Positions 25,464 to 33,239 of a stretch of 64,000 bases of DNA are shown here, one piece after another (the first letter of the stretch is position 1; each line of letters begins with the position of its first letter). Source of the DNA: Neorhizobium sp. (GTDB lineage: Bacteria; Pseudomonadota; Alphaproteobacteria; Rhizobiales; Rhizobiaceae); the NCBI GenBank assembly GCA_028283725.1, contig JAPWKC010000004.1, positions 1,302,001 to 1,366,000 of the forward strand, given 5' to 3'. The translations under genes and the position numbers were made by a program. The notes under the pieces were generated by a model. That model saw only the letters and a list, made by a program, of their open reading frames with translations. It ran no database searches and was not told the DNA's origin.

Positions 25464-26783
25464 ATGATGTCCACGACCGCCAAGCAGAGCGCCGGCAATC
25501 CAGGCCATACCAATTCCTGGTATGCGGCCTCCGCCAATGACAAGCGCGTGCGCCCGGCGCTTACCGGCGAGATCACGGCAGATATCTGCATCATCGGCGC
25601 CGGGTTTACGGGCATTTCGGCAGCGCTCGAATTGTGCGAGCGCGGCTATTCCGTGGTGGTTCTGGAAGCGGAGCGTATCGGCTACGGGGCCTCCGGCCGC
25701 AATGGCGGGCAGATCGTCAACGGCTACAGCCGCGACCTCGAGACGATTGCTGGGCGATACGGGCATGACAGGGCTATCGCCCTTGGCCGGATGTCGCTCG
25801 AGGGTGGAGAAATCATCCGCAGCCGCGTGGCGCGCTACGGGATCGCCTGCGACCTCGTCGATGGCGGGTTCTTTGCCGCCTTTACCGACAAGCAGGTGCG
25901 CGAGATGGCCGCGCACAAGGCGCATTGGGAGAAGCACGGGCATACCGGGCTGGAGATGGTCTCAAAGGCCGAGGTCGGTCGCTATGTGCGCACAGACCGC
26001 TATGCCGGCGGCATGATCGACAGGTTGGGCGGCCATATCCATCCGCTCAATCTCGTGCTTGGCGAAGCCGGTGCGGTGGAAGCGCTGGGTGGACAAATTT
26101 TCGAAGGGTCGCGCGTCACCGCGATCGAGAGCGGCGCGTCTGGAACGCGCAGCCAGGTCAGGACCGCCGGTGGCGCCGTATCTGCGACCTATGTGCTGAT
26201 CTGCGGCAATGCCTATCTCGCGCCGCTTATGCCGGAGATCCATGGCCGCATGATGCCGGTTTCCAGCCAGGTGATGGCGACGGAGCCGCTGGATGCCGAT
26301 CTGATCGAGAGCCTTCTGCCTGCCGATTACTGCGTCGAGGATGCCAACTACATTCTCGACTATTATCGACGGACCGCCGACAACCGCCTCCTTTATGGTG
26401 GCGGCATCGGCTATGGCGGCAATGACCCGAAGGACCTGACGGGCGTCATCCGACCCAATATGCTGAAAACCTTTCCAGCGCTCAAGGACGTGCGGATCGA
26501 CTATGCGTGGAGCGGCAATTTCGCCCTGACGCTCACACGGATCCCGCATATCGGCCGGCTTTCGCAGGGTGTCTACTTTTCCCATGGCGATAGCGGCCAT
26601 GGGGTGACGACAACCCACCTTCTCGGCAAGATCCTTGGAGAGGCCGTCGCGGGCCATGCGGAGAGGTTCGACGTGTGGGCGTCGCTCCCCAACCTGCCCT
26701 TCCCCGGCGGAAGGACATTCCGTGTACCACTCACCATGCTCGGGGCCTGGTGGTATGGCCTCAGAGACAAGCTCGGCCTCTGA
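25464..26783 (+). CDS. FAD-dependent oxidoreductase (gamma-glutamylputrescine oxidase type)
   Basis: The product is about 439 residues long. After an N-terminal NSWYAASA motif it has CIIGAGFTGISAALELCERG for FAD, then RIGYGASGRNGGQIVNGYSRDLE, which is the PuuB-type signature. Near the C terminus come YAWSGNFALTLTRIPHIG and YFSHGDSGHGVTTTHLLGK. PuuB oxidises gamma-glutamylputrescine and releases hydrogen peroxide. Two start codons follow each other (25464 and 25467), one base after the ligase stop, which implies translational coupling. The track start at 25323 lies inside the ligase gene. The exact substrate remains an inference from the operon. Confidence 0.88.
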   Translation: MMSTTAKQSAGNPGHTNSWYAASANDKRVRPALTGEITADICIIGAGFTGISAALELCERGYSVVVLEAERIGYGASGRNGGQIVNGYSRDLETIAGRYGHDRAIALGRMSLEGGEIIRSRVARYGIACDLVDGGFFAAFTDKQVREMAAHKAHWEKHGHTGLEMVSKAEVGRYVRTDRYAGGMIDRLGGHIHPLNLVLGEAGAVEALGGQIFEGSRVTAIESGASGTRSQVRTAGGAVSATYVLICGNAYLAPLMPEIHGRMMPVSSQVMATEPLDADLIESLLPADYCVEDANYILDYYRRTADNRLLYGGGIGYGGNDPKDLTGVIRPNMLKTFPALKDVRIDYAWSGNFALTLTRIPHIGRLSQGVYFSHGDSGHGVTTTHLLGKILGEAVAGHAERFDVWASLPNLPFPGGRTFRVPLTMLGAWWYGLRDKLGL

Positions 26784-26815
26784 CCAGCCGTGTCTCACAT
26801 CTTCACCGGCAGACC

Positions 26816-27472
26816 TTAGGCTGCCTCGGGAAAATTACCGGTGAAATAATAGGTCGATTGCGCCCGCACGATCGACTTGAACTGCGAGACGATCTTCTTC
26901 GATTCTGCTTCCGGAACCATAAGGGCGAGACGCAAGGTCGACTGTGCCATATGGAACATGATGAAGAGCGTTCGGGAATAGTTCTCGTGCAACTGCTCGC
27001 TTACAAAGCCCTTGGTGATCTCGAAGAAGATCTCGGCCTGGAAACGGTGCTCGGCAATGTCACGATCGGCAAGCGCCTTGTCGGCCTGGATCGCGTTGAG
27101 GAGATCCTGCGTCGAGGGCTTGGCGCGCATGCGGCTGTAATAGAGATCGAACAGAAGTTCGGTCGCATTCAACGCATCGTCGGCCGACGCGATATTCGGC
27201 GTGTGTTCTGCAATCAGAGACCTCACGTCATCAACGTAACGCTCGTGCAACATTGCGATGATCGCGGACTTGTTTGGAAAGTATTGGTAAACGGATGCGA
27301 TGGGACCGCCGGACAAGGCGGCAATTTCCTTCATCGTAACCGCATCAATACCTTTCTGGCCGATGAGATCCATGGATACTTTCAATATCTCATCGATACG
27401 TTCGCGGCTTCGCTCCTGTTTTGGGACGCGGCGAAGAGTGCCTCCTCCCGAACCCTGCATCGAATCTGGCAT
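26816..27472 (-). CDS. TetR-family transcriptional regulator
   Basis: The 218-residue protein has an N-terminal helix-turn-helix at about residues 20-65 (DAVTMKEIAALSGGPIASVY, then QYFPNKSAIIAMLHERY), with the YxYFxxKxxL signature of TetR. A helical ligand domain follows. GGGAGATAA upstream supports the ATG at 27472 over the longer frame to 27520. It converges with the polyamine operon, which it could control, but no operator was matched and the ligand is unknown. Confidence 0.88.
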   Translation of the reverse strand: MPDSMQGSGGGTLRRVPKQERSRERIDEILKVSMDLIGQKGIDAVTMKEIAALSGGPIASVYQYFPNKSAIIAMLHERYVDDVRSLIAEHTPNIASADDALNATELLFDLYYSRMRAKPSTQDLLNAIQADKALADRDIAEHRFQAEIFFEITKGFVSEQLHENYSRTLFIMFHMAQSTLRLALMVPEAESKKIVSQFKSIVRAQSTYYFTGNFPEAA

Positions 27473-27686
27473 GCGCAAATTATCTCCCTGCATCGCACAT
27501 CTGCACGCGTGGTAACGCACAAATACGCGTCACCGGAACTACGGCATAGAAAAAGTGTGTCTTTATACGACGCCTGAAGTTATCCGGATCACTGCAAAGG
27601 GTGATTTTTTTACCCAATACTTTCGTATCAAATCGAATTTGCCAAAAACAACAAAACAAGACTATGTATCACATTGACGGTAGTGG

Positions 27687-28205
27687 TTACAACTTGGCCA
27701 GCTGCAAAATCGCAGCAGCGACGATATCATCCACCGGTTCGTCAATGCCGACCGATACGACGCCCTGCTCACCCTTGGGGTTTTCCAGCGTCGAGAGCTG
27801 ACTTTGCAGCAGGGAACCTGGCATGAAATGCCCCTCTCGATTGCGCATTCTCGCCGCCAGCAGGTCTGGGCTGCCGTCCAGATAGACGAAATATAAGTCA
27901 CCACCGACGGCTGCACGGAGACGATCGCGATAGCTGCGCTTCAATGCGGAGCAGGTGATCACAACACCTTGGCCCCTGTCGCGAGCATGCGAGAGTTGCG
28001 CGCCGATACGATCGAGCCAAGGCCAGCGATCCTCGTCTGTCAAAGGATTGCCGTTCGCCATCTTGTCGATATTGGCCTGGGGATGAAGGCTGTCGCCTTC
28101 GACATAGGGACAGGCCATGCGCTCGGCGAGCCTTTGCCCGACGGAACTCTTGCCCGCGCCGCTGACGCCCATGACGACAACCGCTTTTGGCTGGCGCTTC
28201 TCCAT
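27687..28205 (-). CDS. gntK: Gluconokinase
   Basis: GntK phosphorylates gluconate to 6-phosphogluconate, which feeds the Entner-Doudoroff pathway (edd lies at 59463). The 172-residue protein has the P-loop VMGVSGAGKSSVGQRLA, the family motif EGDSLHPQANIDKMANGNPL and TDEDRWPWL, and VITCSALKRSYRDRLR. Length is normal for the thermoresistant GntK type. GGGAGGGGTG before the ATG at 28205 decides the start. It sits between rirA and a TetR gene, all on the minus strand with gaps of 149 and 214 bases, so it is probably transcribed on its own. Confidence 0.95.
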   Translation of the reverse strand: MEKRQPKAVVVMGVSGAGKSSVGQRLAERMACPYVEGDSLHPQANIDKMANGNPLTDEDRWPWLDRIGAQLSHARDRGQGVVITCSALKRSYRDRLRAAVGGDLYFVYLDGSPDLLAARMRNREGHFMPGSLLQSQLSTLENPKGEQGVVSVGIDEPVDDIVAAAILQLAKL

Positions 28206-28304
28206 CACCCCTCCCTTACGCTTTACAAGCACTGCGCATGACTGTTCGGCAATCCCGGCCGTTTTGCGACGACGCATGCCAACCGGCACCATCGACGCAG
28301 CAAA

Positions 28305-28331
28305 ACGAAAACGCCGGCCACTGGCCGGCGT
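28305..28331 (-). terminator. Rho-independent terminator after rirA
   Basis: Read on the minus strand, GACGCCGGCCAGTGGCCGGCGTTTTCG forms a GC-rich stem followed by a broken thymine run. It begins 24 bases past the rirA stop. Confidence 0.8.
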
Positions 28332-28354
28332 CGAAATGTCATCGAAAACGAAAA

Positions 28355-28825
28355 TCAGGCTGCGGGCGCAGCCATCTTGGGAAGATTGACGCCATCCAGG
28401 CCGAGCAGGAAATTGATCTGCGGACGTGCCTTGACCAGATCGTCGATCGTATACTCGGCGAGAACATCAAAAAACGCGTTCAGCGCCTTGCGCAGCGCCG
28501 AATTGAGGCCACAGCTATCGACGAGCGGGCATTCAACGACGCCATCCTCGAAGCACTCAGCCATGGCAAAACTGTCTTCCGTCACCTTCACCACGTCGAA
28601 CAGCGTGATGCGATCGGCTGCGCGACCGAGACGGACGCCACCGTTGCGCCCACGCACGGTCTCGACGAGACCCGCCTTGTTGAGCGGCTGCAGGATCTTG
28701 AACAGGAAAAGCTCGGAGACGCTGTAGGCCTTGGCAATTTCCGGAACACGGCTCAGGTGTCCGTCATTGGCCGCGCAGTACATCAGCATGCGGACAGCGT
28801 AATTGGTCTGCTTCGTCAAACGCAT
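28355..28825 (-). CDS. rirA: Iron-responsive Rrf2-family regulator RirA
   Basis: RirA is the main iron regulator of rhizobia. It binds an Fe-S cluster and represses iron-uptake genes when iron is plentiful. The 156-residue protein begins MRLTKQTNYAVRMLMYCAAN and continues with the winged helix segment SVSELFLFKILQPLNKAGLV. Three cysteines for the cluster lie in AECFEDGVVECPLVDSCG. These match RirA closely, not IscR or NsrR. A promoter is visible just upstream and a terminator downstream, so it is monocistronic. It is divergent from a small winged-helix-like gene. Confidence 0.97.
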   Translation of the reverse strand: MRLTKQTNYAVRMLMYCAANDGHLSRVPEIAKAYSVSELFLFKILQPLNKAGLVETVRGRNGGVRLGRAADRITLFDVVKVTEDSFAMAECFEDGVVECPLVDSCGLNSALRKALNAFFDVLAEYTIDDLVKARPQINFLLGLDGVNLPKMAAPAA

Positions 28826-28853
28826 CTTCGTCTCCAGACATCTTCAAGTCGTC

Positions 28854-28882
28854 TATATAGTGGCATTGCTAGTTTTGAACAA
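28854..28882 (-). promoter_or_regulatory. Probable sigma-70 promoter of rirA
   Basis: On the minus strand TTGTTC (28882-28877), a 17-base spacer and TATATA (28859-28854) lie about 29 bases upstream of the rirA ATG. The surroundings are markedly A+T rich. Confidence 0.6.
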
Positions 28883-28922
28883 TTCCAAATTTCGAAATTC
28901 ACCAGACCGTGTTGTCGCGGCC

Positions 28923-29213
28923 ATGAAGGCGTGGGATCATGACGCCATGGTGTCACGCGATCTCTACGACCTGCTGATGATCCTTTACGACGCCGGCGCG
29001 CGCAGCGTTCCGGCAGAGGAGGTCGCGTGGACGAGCGACATGTCCGCCACTCTCAACCGCGCCCTCAATATGCAATATCTCGTTTACCGGGACAGCAAGC
29101 GTGGACGACAGTTTTCGCTGACAACTGCCGGCTACAATGCGATCGGCAAGCAACCGCCAGACTATACGTCTCTTTCCAGCATATTTTCGGCTTTTTTCGG
29201 TCGTCGCGGTTGA
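28923..29213 (+). CDS. Small winged-helix-like protein of unknown function
   Basis: From the ATG at 28923 the frame gives 96 residues (MKAWDHDAMVSRDLYDLLMI). The pattern DLYDLLMILYDAGARSVPAE, MSATLNRALNMQYLVYRDSK and FSLTTAGYNAIG looks like a compact winged-helix domain, with two helices, a recognition helix and a wing. No family could be named. The start is uncertain: 28947 and the track start at 28803 are alternatives, and none has a strong Shine-Dalgarno. It is divergent from rirA, with 97 bases between starts. The C-terminal tail SSIFSAFFGRRG is short. Confidence 0.6.
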   Translation: MKAWDHDAMVSRDLYDLLMILYDAGARSVPAEEVAWTSDMSATLNRALNMQYLVYRDSKRGRQFSLTTAGYNAIGKQPPDYTSLSSIFSAFFGRRG

Positions 29214-29263
29214 GGCCCTCCCTCTCGCGTCGACCGGCTCCCCTTTAAAATACTCCCGTCTTA

Positions 29264-29395
29264 TCAGCCGGGCATGGCGGAATTCAGCGCATACCAGAAA
29301 GGCAGTGCCAGAACGCCCAATGCGACGAGGCAACTGACGCTGCGCCTCATCAGACGGACGCGACGAGCCCGCACAGGATCCCACTCATACACCAT
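29264..29395 (-). CDS. Tiny single-helix membrane protein, 43 residues (below the ORF-track cutoff)
   Basis: The minus strand reads MVYEWDPVRARRVRLMRRSV followed by a hydrophobic stretch (CLVALGVLALPFWYAL) and a stop. GTGTGGGAG lies seven bases before the ATG. The shape is a charged cytoplasmic head rich in arginine followed by one membrane helix, with the N terminus inside by the positive-inside rule. I recall similar short proteins in rhizobia but no function. It is not in the supplied track because of its length. Confidence 0.6.
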   Translation of the reverse strand: MVYEWDPVRARRVRLMRRSVSCLVALGVLALPFWYALNSAMPG

Positions 29396-29480
29396 GATTG
29401 TACTCCCACACTACAGCGCCACCAAAGGTAGGCTCATCCATAGGCAGGTCAATGGCAAAAGCGACGGCTCTTAACAAAAG

Positions 29481-29508
29481 GTGAACGGAGGCCTGGGCCT
29501 CCGTTCAC
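29481..29508 (-). terminator. Rho-independent terminator after mmsA
   Basis: GTGAACGGAGGC pairs perfectly with GCCTCCGTTCAC around a four-base loop. On the minus strand it is followed by CTTTTG, 16 bases past the mmsA stop. Confidence 0.85.
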
Positions 29509-29523
29509 CTGCCATGCGATTGC

Positions 29524-31020
29524 TTACTTCATCGTGGGCATGACGAATTCCGCACCATCCTTGATGCCGGACGGCCAGCGGGCGGTGATCGTCTTCGTCT
29601 TGGTCCAGAACTTGATCGAATCCGTGCCATGCTGGTTGAGGTCGCCAAAGCTCGAGGCCTTCCAGCCGCCGAAAGAGTGATAGGCGAGCGGAACCGGGAT
29701 CGGCACATTGATACCGATCATGCCGATATTGATGCGGCTGGCGAAATCGCGCGCGGCATCGCCGTCACGCGTGTAGATCGCGACGCCATTGCCGTATTCG
29801 TGCTTCATCGGCAGCGACAGGGCATCCTCGTAGTTTGCGGCACGCACCACGGAGAGGACCGGACCGAAGATTTCCTGCTTATAGATCTCCATGTCGGGCG
29901 TGACGTTGTCGAACAGCGTGCCACCGACGAAATAGCCGTTCTCGTAGCCCTGCAGCTTGAAGCCGCGACCATCGACGACGAGCTTGGCGCCCTCTTCGAC
30001 GCCCTTGTCGATCAGACCGTTGATACGGGCATGGGCTTCCTTGGTGACGACTGGGCCCATATCGGCCTTATCATCGGTATAGGGGCCGATACGCAGGGAT
30101 TCGATCTTCGGAACCAGCTTTTCGACAAGCCTGTTGGCCGTCTCCTCGCCGACCGGGACGGCGACCGAGACCGCCATGCAGCGCTCGCCGGCCGAGCCGT
30201 AGCCGGCGCCCATCAGCGCGTTGACAGCCTGATCGAGGTCGGCATCCGGCATGATGATCATGTGGTTCTTGGCGCCGCCGAAGCATTGGGCGCGCTTGCC
30301 GTTGGCTGCCGCCGTGCCATAGACGTAGCGGGCGATCGGCGTAGAACCGACGAAGGAGATGGCGCCGATATCCGGATCGGTCAGAAGCGCATCGACGGCG
30401 CTCTTGTCACCGTTGACGACGTTCAGGATGCCGGCGGGCAGACCAGCCTCGATCATCAGCTCGGCGAGGCGGATCGGAAGAGACGGGTCACGCTCCGAGG
30501 GCTTCAGGATGAAGGCGTTGCCGCAGGCGATGGCAGGCGCGAACATCCACATCGGGATCATGCCCGGAAAGTTGAAGGGCGTGATGCCCGCGCCGATACC
30601 GACAGGCTGACGGATCGAATACATGTCGATCGACGGGCCGGCACCTTCGGTAAACTCGCCCTTCGAGAGATGCGGGATGCCGATGACGAATTCGCAGACT
30701 TCGAGGCCGCGGACGATATCGCCCTTGCTGTCCTCGACCGTCTTGCCATGCTCGCTCGACAGGAGGGTCGCCAATTCATCCATGTTCTGGTTCAGAAGAT
30801 CGACGAACTTCATGAAGACGCGGGCGCGGCGCTGCGGATTGGTGGCGGCCCATTTCGGCTGGGCCTGGCGGGCGTTCTCGACCGCCGCGCGGATTTCCGC
30901 TTCGCTTGCGAGCGCGACCTTGGCCTGCACTTCGCCCGTTGCCGGGTTGAAGACGTCGCTCGTGCGGCCGCTGGTGCCGGCAACTGTCTTGCCGCCGATG
31001 AAATGTCCGATCTCACGCAT
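29524..31020 (-). CDS. mmsA: CoA-acylating methylmalonate-semialdehyde dehydrogenase
   Basis: MmsA (IolA) converts methylmalonate or malonate semialdehyde to propionyl- or acetyl-CoA, in valine, beta-alanine and inositol breakdown. The 498-residue aldehyde-dehydrogenase-superfamily protein begins MREIGHFIGGKTVAGTSGRT. It has the Rossmann segment FILKPSERDPSLP, FVGSTPIARYVY, and the catalytic cysteine in SAGERCMAVS, the subgroup hallmark. AGGAGG lies before the ATG at 31020; the track extension to 31110 is not needed. A terminator follows. It is divergent from a LysR gene with a clear LysR box between them. Confidence 0.95.
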   Translation of the reverse strand: MREIGHFIGGKTVAGTSGRTSDVFNPATGEVQAKVALASEAEIRAAVENARQAQPKWAATNPQRRARVFMKFVDLLNQNMDELATLLSSEHGKTVEDSKGDIVRGLEVCEFVIGIPHLSKGEFTEGAGPSIDMYSIRQPVGIGAGITPFNFPGMIPMWMFAPAIACGNAFILKPSERDPSLPIRLAELMIEAGLPAGILNVVNGDKSAVDALLTDPDIGAISFVGSTPIARYVYGTAAANGKRAQCFGGAKNHMIIMPDADLDQAVNALMGAGYGSAGERCMAVSVAVPVGEETANRLVEKLVPKIESLRIGPYTDDKADMGPVVTKEAHARINGLIDKGVEEGAKLVVDGRGFKLQGYENGYFVGGTLFDNVTPDMEIYKQEIFGPVLSVVRAANYEDALSLPMKHEYGNGVAIYTRDGDAARDFASRINIGMIGINVPIPVPLAYHSFGGWKASSFGDLNQHGTDSIKFWTKTKTITARWPSGIKDGAEFVMPTMK

Positions 31021-31069
31021 GGATGGCTCCTCCTGATGTTTTTGTGGAAGGCCGAAGATACTCCGATAT

Positions 31070-31082
31070 TTGCACAGAGCAA
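31070..31082. promoter_or_regulatory. LysR box (T-N11-A) between mmsA and its LysR regulator
   Basis: TTGCACAGAGCAA is a perfect TTGC-N5-GCAA dyad, the classical T-N11-A site. A second half element, TGTGCAAA (31104-31111), mirrors TTTGCACA (31069-31076) at about 35 bases centre to centre, as expected for a recognition site plus activation site. It lies about 55 bases from each start codon. Confidence 0.6.
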
Positions 31083-31136
31083 CGCGATGGATTACGCATC
31101 CGTTGTGCAAAATTCGACACTAGTTCGAGGGCGGCA

Positions 31137-32075
31137 ATGAATTGGGACGATATCAGGCTTTTTCTCGCCGTTGCCCGGACGGGTCAGATCCTGGCGGCAT
31201 CGCGGCGGCTCGGGATCAACCATGCCACCGTCGGGCGCCGGGTGACGGCGCTTGAAGAAGCGCTCAGGACCCGGCTGCTCGTTCGCCGCACCAATGGCTG
31301 CGAGCTGACGGCGGAGGGCGAGGCCTTCTTTCGGGCCGCCGAGCGGATGGAAATAGAAATGCTGACCGCCGCAGCCGGCACCGGGCAGATCAATACAGAG
31401 ATCACCGGCACTGTCCGGCTCGGGGCGCCTGACGGGTTCGGCGTGTTTTTCCTCTCGTCGCGACTGGGCAAACTGATCGCGCGGCATAGCGCGCTGAAAC
31501 TGCAGCTGGTTCCCGTGCCGCGCTCTTTCTCCCTGTCGCAACGGGAGGCCGATATCGCCATCACGATCGAGCGGCCAGCACAGGGACGCCTCATCTCGTC
31601 CAAGCTCACCGACTACACGCTCGGCCTTTACGCCTCGCGCGCCTATCTGGATGACGCCGGCCCGCCGCAGACCATCGAAGCCCTGAAGGATCACGCCCGG
31701 ATCGGCTATGTGGAGGATCTGATCTTTTCGCGCTCGCTCGATTTTACGGGCGAGATCATGCGTCATTGGGATGCCCGTTTCGAGATATCGAGCGCAATCG
31801 GCCAGACGGAGGCTGTGCGTTCAGGCGCGGGGATCGCCATCCTCCACGATTATGTGGCGCGGCAATATCCGGAACTGGTGAGGATCCTGCCCGCATCATC
31901 GATCCGCCGTTCCTATTGGACGACCTATCACGAGACGGCTCGGCACATGGCCGGGCTTCGCACGGTGGTTGCGTTCCTGAAGGAACTGGTCGATGCCGAA
32001 AGGGGAATTTTCGTCGGAGATACGGAAGACGAACAGAAAGCGGGCGAAACCGCGCCTCAGAGTGCGAGCCTATAA
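31137..32075 (+). CDS. LysR-family regulator, probably of mmsA
   Basis: The 312-residue protein starts MNWDDIRLFLAVARTGQILA, with the helix-turn-helix continuing as ASRRLGINHATVGRRVTALE. The effector domain begins near residue 90 (GTVRLGAPDGFGVFFLSSRL) and has the GAGIAILHDYVA segment late. The ATG at 31137 follows CGAGGG; the track extension back to 31023 crosses the operator region. The divergent position and the LysR box make control of mmsA likely (inference). The inducer is unknown, perhaps a valine or inositol catabolite. Confidence 0.9.
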   Translation: MNWDDIRLFLAVARTGQILAASRRLGINHATVGRRVTALEEALRTRLLVRRTNGCELTAEGEAFFRAAERMEIEMLTAAAGTGQINTEITGTVRLGAPDGFGVFFLSSRLGKLIARHSALKLQLVPVPRSFSLSQREADIAITIERPAQGRLISSKLTDYTLGLYASRAYLDDAGPPQTIEALKDHARIGYVEDLIFSRSLDFTGEIMRHWDARFEISSAIGQTEAVRSGAGIAILHDYVARQYPELVRILPASSIRRSYWTTYHETARHMAGLRTVVAFLKELVDAERGIFVGDTEDEQKAGETAPQSASL

Positions 32076-32180
32076 AGGCGCCGCAGGCCAACAAGGATGC
32101 CGGCGGCGCCGAATGGCTTAGAAAAACATGGTCCCGGCCAGATCGAAAGACAATGTCGGGCTACGGGCGACAGCTGAAAA

Positions 32181-32426
32181 TCACGAGGCGTAAAGAGCGG
32201 ATGCCGGTACCTTGAGGGCTGCGGCGATGCGCTTCAGCTTGGCGGGATCGGCATCGCTGCCATTCTCGATGTTTTCGATCTCGTCGTTGACGAGCCCGGT
32301 CGTGACGGCAAGGTCATCGACGCTGTAGCCGGCGGCGCGGCGCGCCTCGGAGACGAGCGAAGACACCTGGCCGGATACCAATGCGTTGGTCGAGGCGGCA
32401 TGAATAGCATTAACAGAAACTGTCAT
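32181..32426 (-). CDS. Small XRE/Cro-like helix-turn-helix protein
   Basis: The 81-residue protein has a short hydrophilic N terminus followed by LVSEARRAAGYSVDDLAVTT and then GLVNDEIENIENG with SDADPAKLKRIAAALKV. This is the five-helix Cro/C1 DNA-binding domain and leaves almost no other sequence. GGAAGGAAA upstream supports the ATG at 32426. It has no toxin-like partner beside it, so an antitoxin role is not supported. Target genes are unknown. Confidence 0.8.
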   Translation of the reverse strand: MTVSVNAIHAASTNALVSGQVSSLVSEARRAAGYSVDDLAVTTGLVNDEIENIENGSDADPAKLKRIAAALKVPASALYAS

Positions 32427-32706
32427 GACATTTTCCTTCCGAAAAAACCTGCCCTTACAGGTACAGGTGGAGGGGGCAATAGCCCGCGTCAGAGATGACC
32501 ACAATTCGGCCATCCCGGCGCCCATTAGATAGGCAGTCGAACTCAGCCGACAAGATCCTTATACTGCACCGCACAAAAATATGTCCAGATGTCGCAGGCG
32601 TGAAAACCAGTAGAAAAGCGAACAAATCGGCCTGTAGCGCGTTAATTGCTTCACAAGATCGAGAACGAACACTGTTCCCGGCCAGTTGCGACGAGGAGCA
32701 AGCGAC
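32427..32706. promoter_or_regulatory. Divergent promoter region of the XRE gene and an unknown gene
   Basis: These 280 bases have lower G+C than the flanks (about 32520-32660) and must contain both promoters. No dyad or repeated operator for the small XRE protein was found by eye. Confidence 0.35.
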
Positions 32707-33165
32707 ATGCACGAATCCACGCCATATTCGCTTGATGTTGCTGAAATTGCACTCAGAAGCGATGCAGAGACGCTGGCGGCCGCCCACCAGCTCGTCGATC
32801 TCTATCTGACCTATTTGCGCGAACATGAGACAGATGGCGGCCTCTTCGACGTGCATGACCTTCCTGCTGCCAAGGACGCCATCATCAACGCATTCCGGGT
32901 GGTTATCGCCACGGAAATTCGCGCAAGTGTGAGAGGATTGATGATGACGGCCGGCATGACGCTGGCGCGGTTCCAAGACGAGGCGTCTTACGCCCAAGAC
33001 GTGCGCCAACCGTTGCGGCCCGGCAGCCGGAAGCTCTCTTGGTGGATGAAGGATGCCAAGATCCGCCGCTCCGACCGGACACTCCGGCAGGTGGGTGAAG
33101 AGAGTGCCCGCCTCGAGACGATTTTCCGGCATGCGATGACGATGGCGGAAGGCCGCAGCGATTGA
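32707..33165 (+). CDS. Unknown helical protein
   Basis: The 152-residue protein begins MHESTPYSLDVAEIALRSDA. It appears almost entirely helical and charged, with ETLAAAHQLVDLYLTYLREH and FRVVIATEIRASVRGLMMTA as the most regular helices, and has no signal peptide or membrane segment. GAGGAGC precedes the ATG at 32707. I do not recognise a family. It ends 72 bases before the convergent gene, also unknown. Codon use is like its neighbours, so it does not look recently acquired. Confidence 0.65.
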   Translation: MHESTPYSLDVAEIALRSDAETLAAAHQLVDLYLTYLREHETDGGLFDVHDLPAAKDAIINAFRVVIATEIRASVRGLMMTAGMTLARFQDEASYAQDVRQPLRPGSRKLSWWMKDAKIRRSDRTLRQVGEESARLETIFRHAMTMAEGRSD

Positions 33166-33239
33166 ATATGCCGGAGGTGGCGCTCGGCCGAGGCGCTACC
33201 GGGTGTGTTAAGGGGGCGTTATCCGCCGCCTTATGGGAG

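Noticed and set aside
29629-31140. A 503-residue plus-strand ORF
   Set aside because: It is the antisense of mmsA, with no recognisable domain or ribosome-binding site.
32181-32426. Antitoxin of a toxin-antitoxin pair
   Set aside because: No small toxin-like gene adjoins the XRE gene; the nearest genes are a LysR regulator and a divergent unknown gene 280 bases away.
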